64,000 nucleotides of DNA from Chaetoderma sp. LZ-2023a (lineage: Eukaryota; Mollusca; Caudofoveata; Chaetodermatida; Chaetodermatidae): NCBI GenBank assembly GCA_034401795.1, contig CM067370.1, forward strand, positions 103,358,028 through 103,422,027, read 5' to 3'. Shown piece after piece: positions 1 to 10,734 of this stretch; position 1 is the first letter of the stretch, and each line of letters begins with the position of its first letter. Under the pieces are notes generated by a model, which had not been told where the DNA came from, ran no database searches, and saw only the letters and a list, made by a program, of their open reading frames with translations. The position numbers and the translations under genes were made by a program.

Positions 1-32
1 TCATACTTTAAGACTAATTTTCATCTTTTTAA

Positions 33-257
33 CCCTTTAATTGGTTAAGATTTTAAAAGAAAAGTAAAAAATTTTGCTGTTTGAATATACATTTGCAGGC
101 CAAGACAATTTTTGAAAATTTACCACTGTAATGGCTGGGTCGATAATCGAGCCAGCCATTCCAGTGGTAAATTGTCAAAAATTGCCTTATCATCAGATGC
201 AAATGGACATCAAGACCACTGCAGAGACCAGTTTTGGCCAGCTTGACCATTAAAGGG
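33..257. mobile_element. P1 palindromic MITE, TTAA-flanked, full length
   Basis: Begins CCCTTTAA and ends TTAAAGGG, with TTAA on each side (29-32, 258-261). The interior is a long foldback: AATTTACCACTGTAATGGCT pairs with AGCCATTCCAGTGGTAAATT around a CGATAATCG tip. CCC/GGG ends with TTAA duplication are typical of piggyBac-type elements, with Kolobok as an alternative. It has no coding capacity. Confidence 0.8.
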
Positions 258-261
258 TTAA

Positions 262-851
262 GCAAGGTATTTTTGACAAGCGAGATAAAAAACACATAAG
301 TATTCGGTTACGACATGTATAAATGTTATATATGACATGTTCACATTTTACCTATATCATGTATATGAATAATTTACACCAACAATATAACATTAGAAAT
401 TCAAATCTATTATTTGGACTCTATATAGAACGTCCTTTATTAAAACTTCCACAGCCCAATAATTCATAAAGCTAAAGGCTTTATATTTAAAGGATATGTA
501 TAAAATGTTTTAACAACAGCTCTTAGTCAAAGTAGTTTCAAAATATTCAACCGAATTAATTAATTTATTAAAAAACCCACCTTTGTGTGCGACTTTTCGA
601 CTTTCATGAAGGCATTATGTAATTTTGACAGGGATGTGAGGGGGGGGGGGCTTTCTCCCATCTGCCCGTTCATAACAGTTAATTTTCCGCAGTTCAGAAA
701 GATACAAAATTAAAGAAATCTTTCGACTTATGACATATGAAAGATATTAGCGTGGGAGCTTGTTTTAGGAAGCTCAGCAAAAAGGCCCTTGAGCCTATTG
801 TTTCCAATCTCTGAAAATGTATAACACCTGGAATAGCACATGTATTGCAAA
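262..851. other. No gene or assigned repeat seen
   Basis: AT-rich sequence without convincing reading frames. It holds a short G-run at 641-650 and the decayed hairpin arm AGTTTCAAAATATTCAACCG at 533-552. Confidence 0.5.
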
Positions 852-956
852 GCATTACTTACAGAATGCTTATAAGTCCTTGAACACAATGAAATCTTTA
901 TAAAGCATTACTTACAGAATGCTTATAAGTCCTTGAACACTATGAAATCTTTATCA
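852..956. repeat. 53 bp tandem duplication
   Basis: AGCATTACTTACAGAATGC to GAAATCTTTAT occurs twice in direct succession with one difference (ACACAATG against ACACTATG). A recent local duplication. Confidence 0.9.
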
Positions 957-1039
957 CAAATTCAATATTCTATGGTAATAAATTCTTATATAATGGTATC
1001 AATATAGGCCGAAAATATGCTCTAATAGGTGTTTACTTA

Positions 1040-1350
1040 ATACAATCTATCATTTATCGAACCAGTCATTTCAGTGATAAATCTTCAAAATTCTCTTGCA
1101 AATGGACATTACTCAAGACCACTGCAAAGGCTGGTTTTGGTTGACTTGAGCATTAACCCTTTAACACTAAGCTGGCTAAATATGGCTCCTGCACTGGTCT
1201 TGAGAACTGTCCATTTGCAGATCAAGTGAAGACTACATTTGAAGATTTACCACTAGAATGACTGGCTCAATATGCAAGCCATGCAGTCATTCCAGTGATA
1301 AATTAAAAAAAAATTATCCCTGGTTTGCAAATGGATATTTTAAAGAAAAT
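1040..1350. mobile_element. Two P1 MITEs joined end to end, left one truncated
   Basis: The first (1040-1155) keeps only the right half of the palindrome and the outer arm ending GACTTGAGCATTAA. The second (1154-1346) starts at the shared TTAA with CCCTTTAACAC in the opposite orientation and reaches the far CTGGTTTGCAAATGGATA arm. This looks like a head-to-head pair sharing one target site. Confidence 0.6.
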
Positions 1351-1697
1351 TCTATCTGTTATCTAGTAGCATGAACAACTTTAGTAAAATCAGTTACAAA
1401 GTTTTCCTGCAAATTTTCTATGTTGCGCCATTGAAATTCTAGATTTTCTTTAATAAAGAATTTGCTCAAACAATTTATGACAAAATATAGATGTTGTCTT
1501 TGTATAACCTGTCAGTAAAATATCTGTGTTCAAATTTGCATAGTGAAAGTATATACGATCATACAAATGACTAAATTCTTATGTACATATAAAGAATTCA
1601 CTCATTCAACACTAATCTATGTTCTGGAAGTGGTTAAACTGTCTGACTGCTGCAAGTCACCAGCCAATAATTTCAATGGTAAACAGCACAGGACCTA

Positions 1698-1785
1698 CTG
1701 AATATTTTGAAAACAATTTGACTGAATGCTGTTGGTGGCTTAGCCACCAACAACTTTCAATCAAATTGTTTTCAAAAATATTCAG
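1698..1785. repeat. P2 hairpin element
   Basis: The arms CTGAATATTTTGAAAACAAT and its inverse at 1766-1785 flank a perfect inner palindrome, GTTGGTGGCTTAGCCACCAA. It belongs to a family of ~80-95 bp hairpins with the arm GAATATTTTGAAA..AATTTGACTG seen throughout the window. Confidence 0.8.
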
Positions 1786-2342
1786 TAAAGTCAGAGTTAA
1801 ACACCAATGGGACATGTAGTCTGTAGAAAGCCAGCATGCAGACAGTTAAATTCAACCCAATCTTATACAGAAATCTGCTGAATATCGTTCAGCAATAACT
1901 TCAGTATTTTTCAACGCATTCAACGGCATTTAAGATTTGACAACTAATTAAAAAGCGATCAATTGTTTCCTAAATTGGCTAGGTTAATTTAAATAAAGTG
2001 AACTGATGAATATATGATTTTAAGAACAAGATGAAAGGAAGATTTGTGAATAGCGAGTTCTGTGTCAGATCAAGTTACAAGAATCGTGGGAGGAAACTGA
2101 TCATTTCTTTATCAAATACACCGAAAATACATGTTTAATAGGTTATTGATACAGGAAATTGATCCGCAATGGTAAATACTAATATGTGGCATCACTATGT
2201 TAATCTTGAGAAATTGTACAGGTCAAAAATTTCAAAAGAAACCCATTGTTCACTGACTAAATTGCTTGCTTTAAAGATGGCTTTAACTCTTTAATGGTCA
2301 TGATTGATCAAGAAAAGCTAAAAATAATTTCCTTAGTAAATG
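1786..2342. other. No gene seen
   Basis: AT-rich spacer with only short chance frames and no splice-bounded open segment I could defend. Confidence 0.45.
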
Positions 2343-2700
2343 GCAATGGAGGATTTCAGTTTCTCAGTCAATCATATGAGATCATAATCAAATACGTGAC
2401 GTGTAGGATGACGTCATAATCAATTATGTCATGAATGACGTAGCTAAGTTCACAACGAATGCTTAATTTATGCCGGATATCTAAGCGTTGCTGTACTAAT
2501 TGTATGTCTTTAGTCTTTACTATCCCTATGGGAGCTTAGTTGTGCTAGGAAGCTCAGCATAAGGCTCTTGAGCACCCAGTCAAATTAGTTTCAAAATATT
2601 CACCACCTTACCTGCATAGTTTTCCCAAAATGGTGAAAGCGTGGGCGGAGCTTAGCTAGAGATGGGATGGGCATAGCTAAAACTGGATTCTTCCATTGCA
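2343..2700. mobile_element. E-type MITE (~360 bp), partly degraded
   Basis: Shares with 28573, 40572 and 55783 the internal block CGTGTAGGATGACGTCATAATCA, a central remnant of the P2 hairpin (CAGTCAAATTAGTTTCAAAA) and the outer block GGGCATAGCTAAAACTGGA. One arm of the hairpin is lost here. Confidence 0.65.
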
Positions 2701-3403
2701 TCCTCTTGCATTCATGACAAATTCACCTTTTGACCCCCAAGTAATTGTGTCATTCCCTCTCATTAGCATGTATTCAGGTTTGGGGTCAGTATGATCAACC
2801 AAAGATTAAATATGAACCACTAAGTTGAGCTAAATGGAAAATGTTAATGTTTAAAAAACAAAGTTGTTATTTTTAAACTGATTTGACTACCTCTTCCAGT
2901 TAAACTAGTTTTCAAATATTCAGTTAAATTCAACACAATATGTCTTACCCCATAAATATTTTACTTTTACTAGAGCTGCATTATATAAGTGTTAAATTGG
3001 AGAGGGTAAAATCTAATCCTAACGACAAAGCCTACCAGAGATAATTTTCAAGCATATAGCCCTGCCTGCCTGAACAAGTACAGATCAATGTAATTAATTT
3101 ATAGGGTGTACAATAACGGGTAAAGGCCAAGCAAATGTGGAAGCAATTAATAACAGAACGCATTCATTCTGTAAACTCTATCTTAACAACTGACCAATCC
3201 AATCACACAAACGAATGACTATTATATTGATAATGTTTTTCTGACATATAGTGATATATACTGATTATTAATGCGTGCAAAATACTAATAGTTAATTAGT
3301 TGAGGCTGCTATCAATGGCGATATCTGTTCTGACTGATTAGGCAATGAATTCATAGTAGACATTTGAAGCTTTTTTATGCAAAACAGTATATATCATCTA
3401 TAG
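2701..3403. other. Flank of DIRS-A, no gene seen
   Basis: Contains one decayed P2 arm (AGTTTTCAAATATTCAGTTA near 2908). The left target flank of DIRS-A is atctatagAAC at 3395-3406. Confidence 0.45.
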
Positions 3404-3733
3404 AACGACCAGACGTATATATACTGGTCTGGCGTTTTGTTAGCTTACTAAAATACTTACCACTCAATTCACTGTTTGCTAAAAGTCACCTGACTTAGAT
3501 ATCTCAGAAAATTTTAACCTATTCATTCCCATGGTGTAGGTTCCCTTGAAACAAGTTTAGCAGAGATACATCCCTCCATTGGGTAGTCTTGATAGTATCT
3601 CTTTAACTCTAAAGCAGTCATTGCTCTAGGGAACCGGTTCCTCTATTCCTATAGAGAACATATAAACGAGTCTGTGAGCATGCGCACTTATGCTACTATG
3701 CATGCGACAGAGTCCAAGCCGTCATTAATTAAT
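3404..3733 (-). repeat. DIRS-A 3' inverted terminal repeat with terminal hairpin
   Basis: This is the inverted partner of 10262-10564. Its outer ~70 bp are specific to this end and contain a hairpin, ACCAGAC..GTCTGG around a GTATATATAC loop (3408-3432). The outer end reads AACGACCAGACG from 3404. The same ~70 bp reappear inverted at 3788-3860 in the internal complementary region. Confidence 0.85.
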
Positions 3734-3787
3734 TCCACAAATTTTTAATGATTTGCAATTTAACGATGCGGGGTGGCTGAGGTGGGC

Positions 3788-3909
3788 CCCAGTGAATTGA
3801 GTGGTAAGTATTTTAGTAAGCTAACAAAACGCCAGACCAGTATATATACGTCTGGTCGTTTTGTAACACAACAAAAATACTAAGCCACTCAATTCACTGT
3901 TTGCTAAAA
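3788..3909 (-). repeat. DIRS-A internal complementary region (circle-junction template)
   Basis: Positions 3788-3860 are the reverse complement of the 3' outer end (3404-3476). Positions 3858-3909 are the reverse complement of the 5' outer end (10513-10564). The two halves share the triplet GTT at 3858-3860, matching AAC at both element ends. The whole stretch also folds on itself: CAGTGAATTGAGTGG at 3790 pairs with CCACTCAATTCACTG near 3885. In DIRS elements this region templates repair of the unequal ends and reproduces the junction of the circular intermediate. This exact layout is the strongest single piece of evidence for the family call. Confidence 0.9.
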
Positions 3910-3989
3910 CACAGAATTGGTCAGAGCCCAAATACTAGGTGGGTTGGTAAATTGCAAATCAGGAATGAAAGGTTAATCACCAAAAATAC

Positions 3990-4610
3990 TAAAACCAACT
4001 AAATCGCTGAAGTGCTGAAATAGCACGAACAAACAAATGTTCGAAATAAAATACAATAATATAATGATAATTAGAAAATCTCAGCAAAGAGAATTTAAAA
4101 ACAGCCGTGAAATGGTGAAGAAGACGGCTGACTAAAGAATCTAGGCAATTGAGCCTAGGTTTGAGTGGCGAAACGAGAAATGTCAGATTGTGAATTGAAT
4201 CTGATCTTTCAGATAAAAATAATGTAGAATCTGACATTTATACTGCAACTTACATAATGTCGTCCACTGATAGATCTGCATAGAATGCGAAGGAGAAGGC
4301 CATACCACGAACATCGTGTGCCTTAACACAAACTGAGTGTCTCCTGGAGATACATTCTAGTGTCAATTAATGGTGTCTGTAATCCAGTTGATGAGATGCG
4401 CGCTTACTAAACAAATTCGCATAAGTAATCTGAACGGTAGATCTGCATAGAATGTGAAGGAGAAGGCCATACCACGAACATTGTGTGCCTTAACACTTAC
4501 TGAGTGTCTCCTGGAGGTACATTCTAGTGTCGATTAATGGTGTCTGTAATCCAGTTGATGAGATGCGCGCTTACTAAACAAATTTGCATAAGTAACCTGA
4601 ACGGTGTTTC
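3990..4610 (-). pseudogene. DIRS-A tyrosine recombinase, C-terminal part, broken
   Basis: Minus-strand translation gives VKAHDVRGMAFSFAFYADL, followed by SVDDIM and then, one frame over, KCQILHYFYLKD. This matches the tyrosine-recombinase C-terminus: an HxxR-type box (here HDVR), a small hydrophobic helix, then a W/YK-F-YLKD segment carrying the catalytic tyrosine. A stop and frame change separate the two parts near 4240. The Arg-box segment occurs twice because about 176 bp is tandemly duplicated (4265-4440 and 4441-4610); the upstream copy reads HNVRG. The enzyme would integrate the circular DNA. Its position next to the internal complementary region is as expected. It is non-functional here. 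Confidence 0.8.
4265..4610. repeat. Tandem duplication (2 x ~176 bp) inside the recombinase
   Basis: The block starting at TAGATCTGCATAGAATG is repeated head to tail with about 95% identity by eye. Each copy encodes the catalytic-arginine box on the minus strand. The duplication is local and post-dates the element. It would destroy the reading frame of an active enzyme. Confidence 0.85.
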
Positions 4611-5515
4611 AAAAAGATATTTTAAATTGGGCATAGTTTTCGGAAAGGATTGAAAACAATTAATTAGGTTTTATATATATATAAGATCTCTTCAAGGGCA
4701 AAGAATGAGGCCAGCTCTCCTACCACCTAGAAAAGATCATTCCCAAAAAGAATATGAATATCAAAATGCCCTCTAACAAACGCGGCCGCGAATGATTTCA
4801 GAGTTATACAATTAAACAGATGGACCCAAGAATGAATTAATAGAGGAATTTATTATAGGTATTTGCCTTTGTGCTATACCCCTAAAAATACCGGTACCAT
4901 GGATAAATGATGTAAATACTTAATAACTCTCAAACCGGCTTCTAGAAAACAAAGAAGGATAGATGCTAGTGAAAACGATAACACCACCCCAGCATACAGG
5001 GATTTAAATCATCAAAAAATATGCCATGCATCTATGACTTGATGATGGGATGCAGAATCGGGCGAGATAATGTGCTGTTCTAACAACCATTTGAAAACCT
5101 TAAATATACTCTGGTAAATTCTCCTGTAACAGATAGTTTGAATTGATTAAGAATACTAAAGTTCAGACAAAAAAATCAATTTCTGAAAAACAGGTCTCTT
5201 GGAAAATACCATATATACATATTGAAGATTTGTGGAATGATGAACTGAAAGCTGCTGTTAAACGAGATAGAAAATCAGCAAAATTGGTAAGACGCTTTGG
5301 ATTTCCACAAAGAGGACTACGAGATCCACTGAATAACTCTCATTGGGCCAAGCAGGAGTGATTAAAGGGATAATACATTCTGCTGACAAAAGTTCTTAAA
5401 GACAATTGTACTAGAAACCGCTGACAAAAGTTCTTAAATACAATTGGCACTAGAAAGTTAAATTGAAGATAAAATGTGAAGTCTATGACTGGGCCAGAGC
5501 ATCTACCGCCAGAGC

Positions 5516-5937
5516 CTAGCCTGGAGGAAGAATATGAACATCAAATCTGGACACTATACTGAGTAGAAACTTAATGGGATGTAATAAATGAGCTACAAGG
5601 AAAATCATTCTACCTGGAATGTGAGCTGCTGAAAGTTTTGCTGACATCTCCACCGCAGGAGGAAGACCAAGACTCCAGACAAAATATGATAACCTCAACT
5701 GCCCTGCTTGTTGATGAAGGTCACTACTATAGAAATGACTGCATGAGCAGATAGGTGCTTGTGAAAGAGACAATATCTCTTCATTCTCCAATATTCCTGA
5801 GTATTGAAGAGGAATACTAGAGTATTAGTTCCTGTTCTAGTTCCTGAAAAGGAAGAGAGTAGTAAGACTACTTTATCTGATTCCATAGACACAAGAACGA
5901 GATCCCCTCCCCCAAACACGTAAGAACAAGACATCAA
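5516..5937 (-). pseudogene. DIRS-A RNase H domain, broken
   Basis: Two overlapping minus-strand frames together resemble a DIRS/Ngaro RNase H. The upstream part ends VVTFINKQGS, equivalent to the usual VVAYINKQGG. The downstream part contains LSAAHIPGRM, equivalent to the A-HIPG--N-LAD motif, and ends near FDVHILPPG. A frame change near 5740 separates them. The domain degrades RNA during reverse transcription. Position, directly downstream of RT and upstream of the recombinase, fits the family. Confidence 0.75.
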
Positions 5938-7254
5938 ACTGGACCTGCAGATGGATTAACTGGTGAATTGGTACCGATGACACCCAACGAATGAAAATGC
6001 AGTGTATGCAGTCGTGGTGAGGGACAAAATTCTGAATTACCAGACTTGACCTTCGTACACAAAACTGACTCCATTCGGCCCAAATTTTAACACAATTAAG
6101 CAACCTTCCAAGCCAGAGGAATCCCAGACTGGCTATGATGTAATTAAAAGAACCCAGATCCAGTTAGGACAAATTCTGTATATATAGAAATATCAGAAAA
6201 CACTGTCCCTTATCCTTGACTAGACCAGTGATGACTAGGCAAAATGACTCCATGTCCATATTATTCCTTTCATCGATGAACTCCATTTCTGAGACAACAT
6301 AGTAGGAAAAGAGTTGAATATAAAACGATTGACTAAGTAATTTTTGTCTCAAACAGTATCAAAGCAGCCATGGGTTCCAGACAAAATAATTCCAAAATAT
6401 ACAACAGAATTAGTATTAAATCATGAAGTGTAAATTTTTTGGAAGTTGTCAGAAAAGGATAAATATATGAGTTGAAGATAAGAGCCGAGACCATATAAAA
6501 GATGATCTGCCAGCACCTCATAATCCTTAAAGTCTGGATTCTGCCATTCCTCCACTGTATCCTACTTGAAAAGAGCAGAAAATTATTGATCAGGAACAGA
6601 AGCAGGACTAATGTCAAAGGAGACCAACATGGTTTGATAGAAAAAAGGGGGATTCAATGACTACATTGATTGTACCTTATATGTAGGAAATCTGCTACCT
6701 AAGACATGCATGAGGCTAGCTATACCCATCCCACCCCTGATAGAGTAGAGATTATATAGAAGCGCTTTAGCATGACAGCTAGGACCAGAATAAACCTGCA
6801 GAATCTTATTTTACAAATCTAATTTTAAAACAAAGCTAGTATGATATGAGCCCAATTGTTAATATCTTTATCAGATGATTAAACAGGAAAGAAGTCCATC
6901 AAACCTGTGACCAGATCAATGATGGATAAGGACAAAGGACTGAAACTACACAGAAGGCTGAAAGGAAAAAACCATATTCCACAATCCATGCAAAGGCAAT
7001 AATCCAATCATCTTGGTTAGGCCCCCTTGAGGAATTTATTTAATAATGCCTGGGAAATTTAGAATTTAGAAGAATAAAAAATAGGCTTGAATAGATAAGG
7101 CTGAGAAGACCTCTCCATATGACAATAATAGAAATAGATATATCCCTAGACAAATAAAAAGATCAAAATTTCTACTGAACTCGAGAAAGGAGCGGTGTAA
7201 ATCTTGATAAGACAAAAAAGATTTTGTTATTGTGACAAGCTTACATTCACCCAT
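5873..7254 (-). pseudogene. DIRS-A reverse-transcriptase region, heavily decayed
   Basis: The minus strand holds several short overlapping frames (up to 94 codons) rich in hydrophobic segments. One starts MLVSFDIS near 6640, reminiscent of the motif-A SFDL context in DIRS reverse transcriptases. No YxDD box could be identified with confidence. Assignment rests mainly on position immediately upstream of the RNase H remnant. Exact limits are uncertain. Confidence 0.45.
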
Positions 7255-10200
7255 AGATATGCTTCATCATGGCGAGGGATCCTACTGACAGAAAAGAAAG
7301 ACTGAAAAACTATGTTAAAAATAAATCAGGCCAGATATGATACTAAAAGATAGCAAACCACTATTCACAATTAAAATAATAGTCTGACGCACTTATTTGC
7401 AGATTGATATTAGTCGAAAGATGGAGGCTGATAGTTAGAGTGTAATACATGAGAAGATTCAGGAGCAAAACGAAATCTAGTGAAATCAAAACGACAAAAG
7501 CACTGCTAGGATCATAAGAAAAAATTAAATTATTCCTAGAAGATAAATGCGAAGAGTTGGGTGTACACAAGGTTTCGAAGGATGAGGATAATTGGATGGT
7601 TCAGCCATTGCACTAAGACCAACTAATAAAGAATTAAAGAATCCAAAATAAGAGCCCCTGAAATAGGGCATTTAAACTGTCAAGTGATTTAGAAACAAAC
7701 AATACCAGCAAAAAAACAGAAGTGATTTGATTTGGCATACCTAAACCAGAAGTTTAATTATAATCAGTTGCTATGCCATAAAAATTGAGTTATAATCTAG
7801 GTAATAATACTGAGCACAGGACAATTAGGCCTCATGGTCATCTCTTCTTCATTTATCTCCATGCCTGTGCCGTCACTTCTAGTCATGGGTTGCGTGTACG
7901 GTGTAGTCATACATTGGCTTGACTATGCCAAAGCCTACTAAACCATTTTCGAATGTTTTAAGAGATGGTGTGGAAACAACATGTTCAGACCAACATTTCA
8001 GTTTACACACCCCTTAGAGAGAAAATTTTTCTAACTAGGTTAGTTCTCCCCCTCTTCTAGACTTTCAGATGATTTCCACGAGTAATAGTCCATTTGCAAG
8101 CAGAATGTTATATTTGACTATAACAATTAATCGATTGAGAGCCGATAGAATGATCCCTCATAGCCTGGGTACGTGCTCTATATATCCAATTTCACCCAAG
8201 TTAAGTACCCGCAGAAAGAATTTACAAAATGATGAGAGATTAGATTATACATTAAGTAGGGAAAAAACCCATCTTAGGGCTAATAAAAGTGGCTGATAGT
8301 CAAGAACTTTCCTGATCCAAAGGCTATGCGTGCTACTAAAACACTGAGATCAACACACATCTCTGATATAGTAAAACTTGGTCATCAAAGTTTGTAGCGT
8401 TTACTATCAAATATTAACCATTTAACTCTCGAAGTTATTAGTCATAAGTTGCAACTGAAATAAGTTGACTCTGAATGAGTACCAGCAAATATGGGAGTGG
8501 CGTATTTACTTAAAAATCCATAAATAGGTCGCACATTTATGCTCAATTTACATGTTCTAAAAAATTTGCGCGCACTATATACACGGATAAAACTTATTTT
8601 CCTCTGAATTTTTAAACATCTTAACGTCTGAAGATACCACGAAAAAACCCTTCACAAATCTTGTCACCTCGCGGCTATGCTTAATGTATACCTCAAAACA
8701 TCATTCGCAGAAGTGAAATTATTAAATTGAGCAGCCTAAATATTGCGTATCCTTTAATAAAGATTGTTTTTTCCATCAAAATTAATCCTAACTTGACATA
8801 AATGTCGTCTTTATAATATATAAATCAGAATCACGTGATAATCACATGATATATAAATCACGTGATATTATCTGACCAGATTAGGTTAAAGCAAATTTTA
8901 ATGAAGTAGGTTAAGCGAGTACTCGGATATAGATATCCTGGAATCGGAAATTCGTCAATGAGATCTACGCTTCTCGTCAGCGCCTCCAAACGGAGATTTA
9001 CTTTGCCACTGTCCGGCTCGCTAACAATATACGCTGGCTACCCAGTTTAATTATCGGCCGTTCATGCAATTTTTCTAGAACATCGCATTACGTTTTAGAT
9101 CACAATATAACCAGTAATAATAAGTTTTAACGCTAGATTTAGAAATCAAGTGAACACAAGTTTCTCCCTAGATTTACAAATCAAGTGAACCTGATAATCT
9201 GGCACAGGCTTAATAGCCTATCTAACAAAAGCGGGTTATGTGATTACGAGGATTCAATTCAGTATCGTAATTTTGAACATCCGGGCATTCCGAGATCGTC
9301 CAACATTTGCAAATGTACGACACACTAAAGAGGATATCCCATAGCAACGCAATGTTTACATTTTTCATGAAACTACGGCCATAAAAAATACTTGCGTCGA
9401 TTAACCCCGCCAGGTATTAGAAAACATAAAATCTCGAGTAATTTTTATAAGATATTAAATAAAAGGTAAAAAGGTTTCATGGCCCATTGCTAGTAATGTT
9501 AAATTAGCCTGCAAAAACGCCGCCAATTGAAAGCGAACACCGAATCGCGAATTAATACGATGGTCTCGTCTTTATTGTAATACGACTGACATGACTGACT
9601 AATCATCATGAAGTAATTGCGAGTTTCATGTTAGTTGGTTAGTAACGGTCCTTAGAAGGACCACTCGCTTTTCTTCAGGGGATGATCGTGGTGTATCCTT
9701 GTGGTGTTCATCCGGTCCACCACGCCTGTTTGCACCACTGTCACATTCTTAATAGATCCAATAACTTCCCAACCGGTATATTACATAGTTATGTAGGATA
9801 CCTTATGTAGGATTCGATCCAAACCGGTATGTAGTATACCTTATGTAGGAAAGAATGACGCTCGGAAATACGTACCTAGTCAAAACTCTTAATTGATCCA
9901 CTAACTTCCCAACCGGTATGTTACATATGTTATGTAGGATACCTTTCGTAGGAGATGTTCCAAACCGGTATATAGTATACCTTTCGTAGGAACGGAGCCT
10001 CGTGGCTAAAATAGGATCAGAGTTATTGACTTCCCCTGGCTTGTAATGTGAAGCTGGCGCCATTTTCTTTCAACTTGGTCACAACGAACTTTCTGCTCAT
10101 ATTCACGTAAATTATAACCATTTTACATAAGTACTATGACTTATTCAACAAAGACCACTTGTACTGTGGTTCATGAAAAGCAAATGTGGATGTAGCTCCA

Positions 10201-10261
10201 CAAGATTATGGAATGAATAGGATTTGTTGAGATAAAAGTTAGGTGTTTCCTGTAATACAGA
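7255..10261 (-). other. DIRS-A 5' internal region, no recognisable gag
   Basis: About 3 kb between the RT remnant and the 5' repeat. It holds only short frames. One 86-codon minus-strand frame (9803-10063) starts MAPASHYKPG but then runs through a local duplication, so it is probably not a protein. The stretch 8690-8800 resembles the interior of the hAT MITE at 43090-43200. Around 8830-8870 there are repeated CACGTGAT-type palindromes. Any gag-like ORF has decayed or was lost. Confidence 0.4.
9755..9995. repeat. Imperfect ~130 bp direct duplication in DIRS-A 5' region
   Basis: The text CTTCCCAACCGGTAT followed by TTATGTAGGATACC occurs at ~9765 and again at ~9905. Each is followed by a second, shorter CAAACCGGTATRTAGTATACC copy (9825 and 9961). 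AACCGGT therefore appears four times in 240 bp. Repeated promoter-proximal motifs are common in retroelement leaders, but no function is shown here. Confidence 0.7.
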
Positions 10262-10564
10262 AAATTAATTAATGAAGGCTTGGACTCTGTCGCATGCATA
10301 GTAGCATAAGTGCGCATGCTCACAGACTCGTTTATATGTTCTCTATAGGAATAGAGGAACCGGTTCCCTAGAGCAATGACTGCTTTAGAGTTAAAGAGAT
10401 ACTATCAAGACTACCCAATGGAGGGATGTATCTCTGCTAAACTTGTTTCAAGGGAACCTACACCATGGGAATGAATAGGTTAAAATTTTCTGAGATATCT
10501 AAGTCAGGTGACTTTTAGCAAACAGTGAATTGAGTGGCTTAGTATTTTTGTTGTGTTACAAAAC
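10262..10564 (-). repeat. DIRS-A 5' inverted terminal repeat
   Basis: From 10262 to about 10530 this matches the reverse complement of 3470-3733 almost base for base, including the segment with GGAACCGGTTCC and the CACTCAATTCACTG motif. The outermost ~35 bp differ from the other repeat and end in ACAAAAC at 10564. Unequal outer ends are normal for DIRS elements, where the internal complementary region restores them. It should act as promoter and 5' untranslated region for the minus-strand transcript (family knowledge). Confidence 0.85.
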
Positions 10565-10651
10565 ATTGGTTTACTCATTCTATGTTAACCCTCTCATCGA
10601 CAAATCCCTGAAAAAATATATAAGTATATTCTTTATGATATAACACTTATT

Positions 10652-10734
10652 CTGTTGAATATTTTGAAATTAACTTGACTGGAAGCTAAGGCAGCAATGG
10701 TTTCCAGTCAAATTCATTTCAAAATATTCAACAG
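10652..10734. repeat. P2 hairpin element
   Basis: The arm CTGTTGAATATTTTGAAATT pairs with ATTTCAAAATATTCAACAG. The middle contains GACTGGAAGC with its partner TTTCCAGTC. It lies 90 bp outside the DIRS-A 5' end. Confidence 0.8.

Larger units (their letters stand above)
3404..10564 (-). mobile_element. DIRS-like tyrosine-recombinase retrotransposon (DIRS-A), decayed
   Basis: A 7.2 kb element read on the minus strand. Seen directly: inverted terminal repeats of about 300 bp (10262-10564 and 3404-3733), and an internal complementary region just inside the 3' repeat that joins the complements of both outer ends. Minus-strand coding remnants follow in the order RT, RNase H, tyrosine recombinase. 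In the DIRS family this set of ITRs plus internal complementary region is diagnostic: these elements replicate through a circle and integrate by a tyrosine recombinase instead of an integrase. Both ends carry AAC (3404-3406 and 10562-10564), and GTT sits at the centre of the internal region, consistent with a three-base recombination core and no ordinary target duplication. All coding parts contain stops and frameshifts, so the copy looks dead. A Polinton or cut-and-paste DNA transposon is unlikely because of the complementary region and the RNase H/recombinase motifs. Confidence 0.88.

Noticed and set aside
3780..3800. GTAAGTAT after the terminal repeat as a splice donor (introner-like behaviour)
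   Set aside because: Both DIRS families show AAGTAT here, but the motif is part of the outer repeat and there is no evidence of splicing.
5143..5361. Plus-strand 72-codon frame (KAAVKRDRKSAKLVRRFG) inside DIRS-A
   Set aside because: Opposite in direction to the element's genes, no start context or known motif. Probably chance in AT-rich decayed DNA, though its basic composition was noted.
3404..10564. Alternative reading as a Polinton or a cut-and-paste DNA transposon with long TIRs
   Set aside because: The internal complementary region, GTT core and recombinase/RNase H motifs fit DIRS. No polymerase B, integrase or capsid-like frame is seen.
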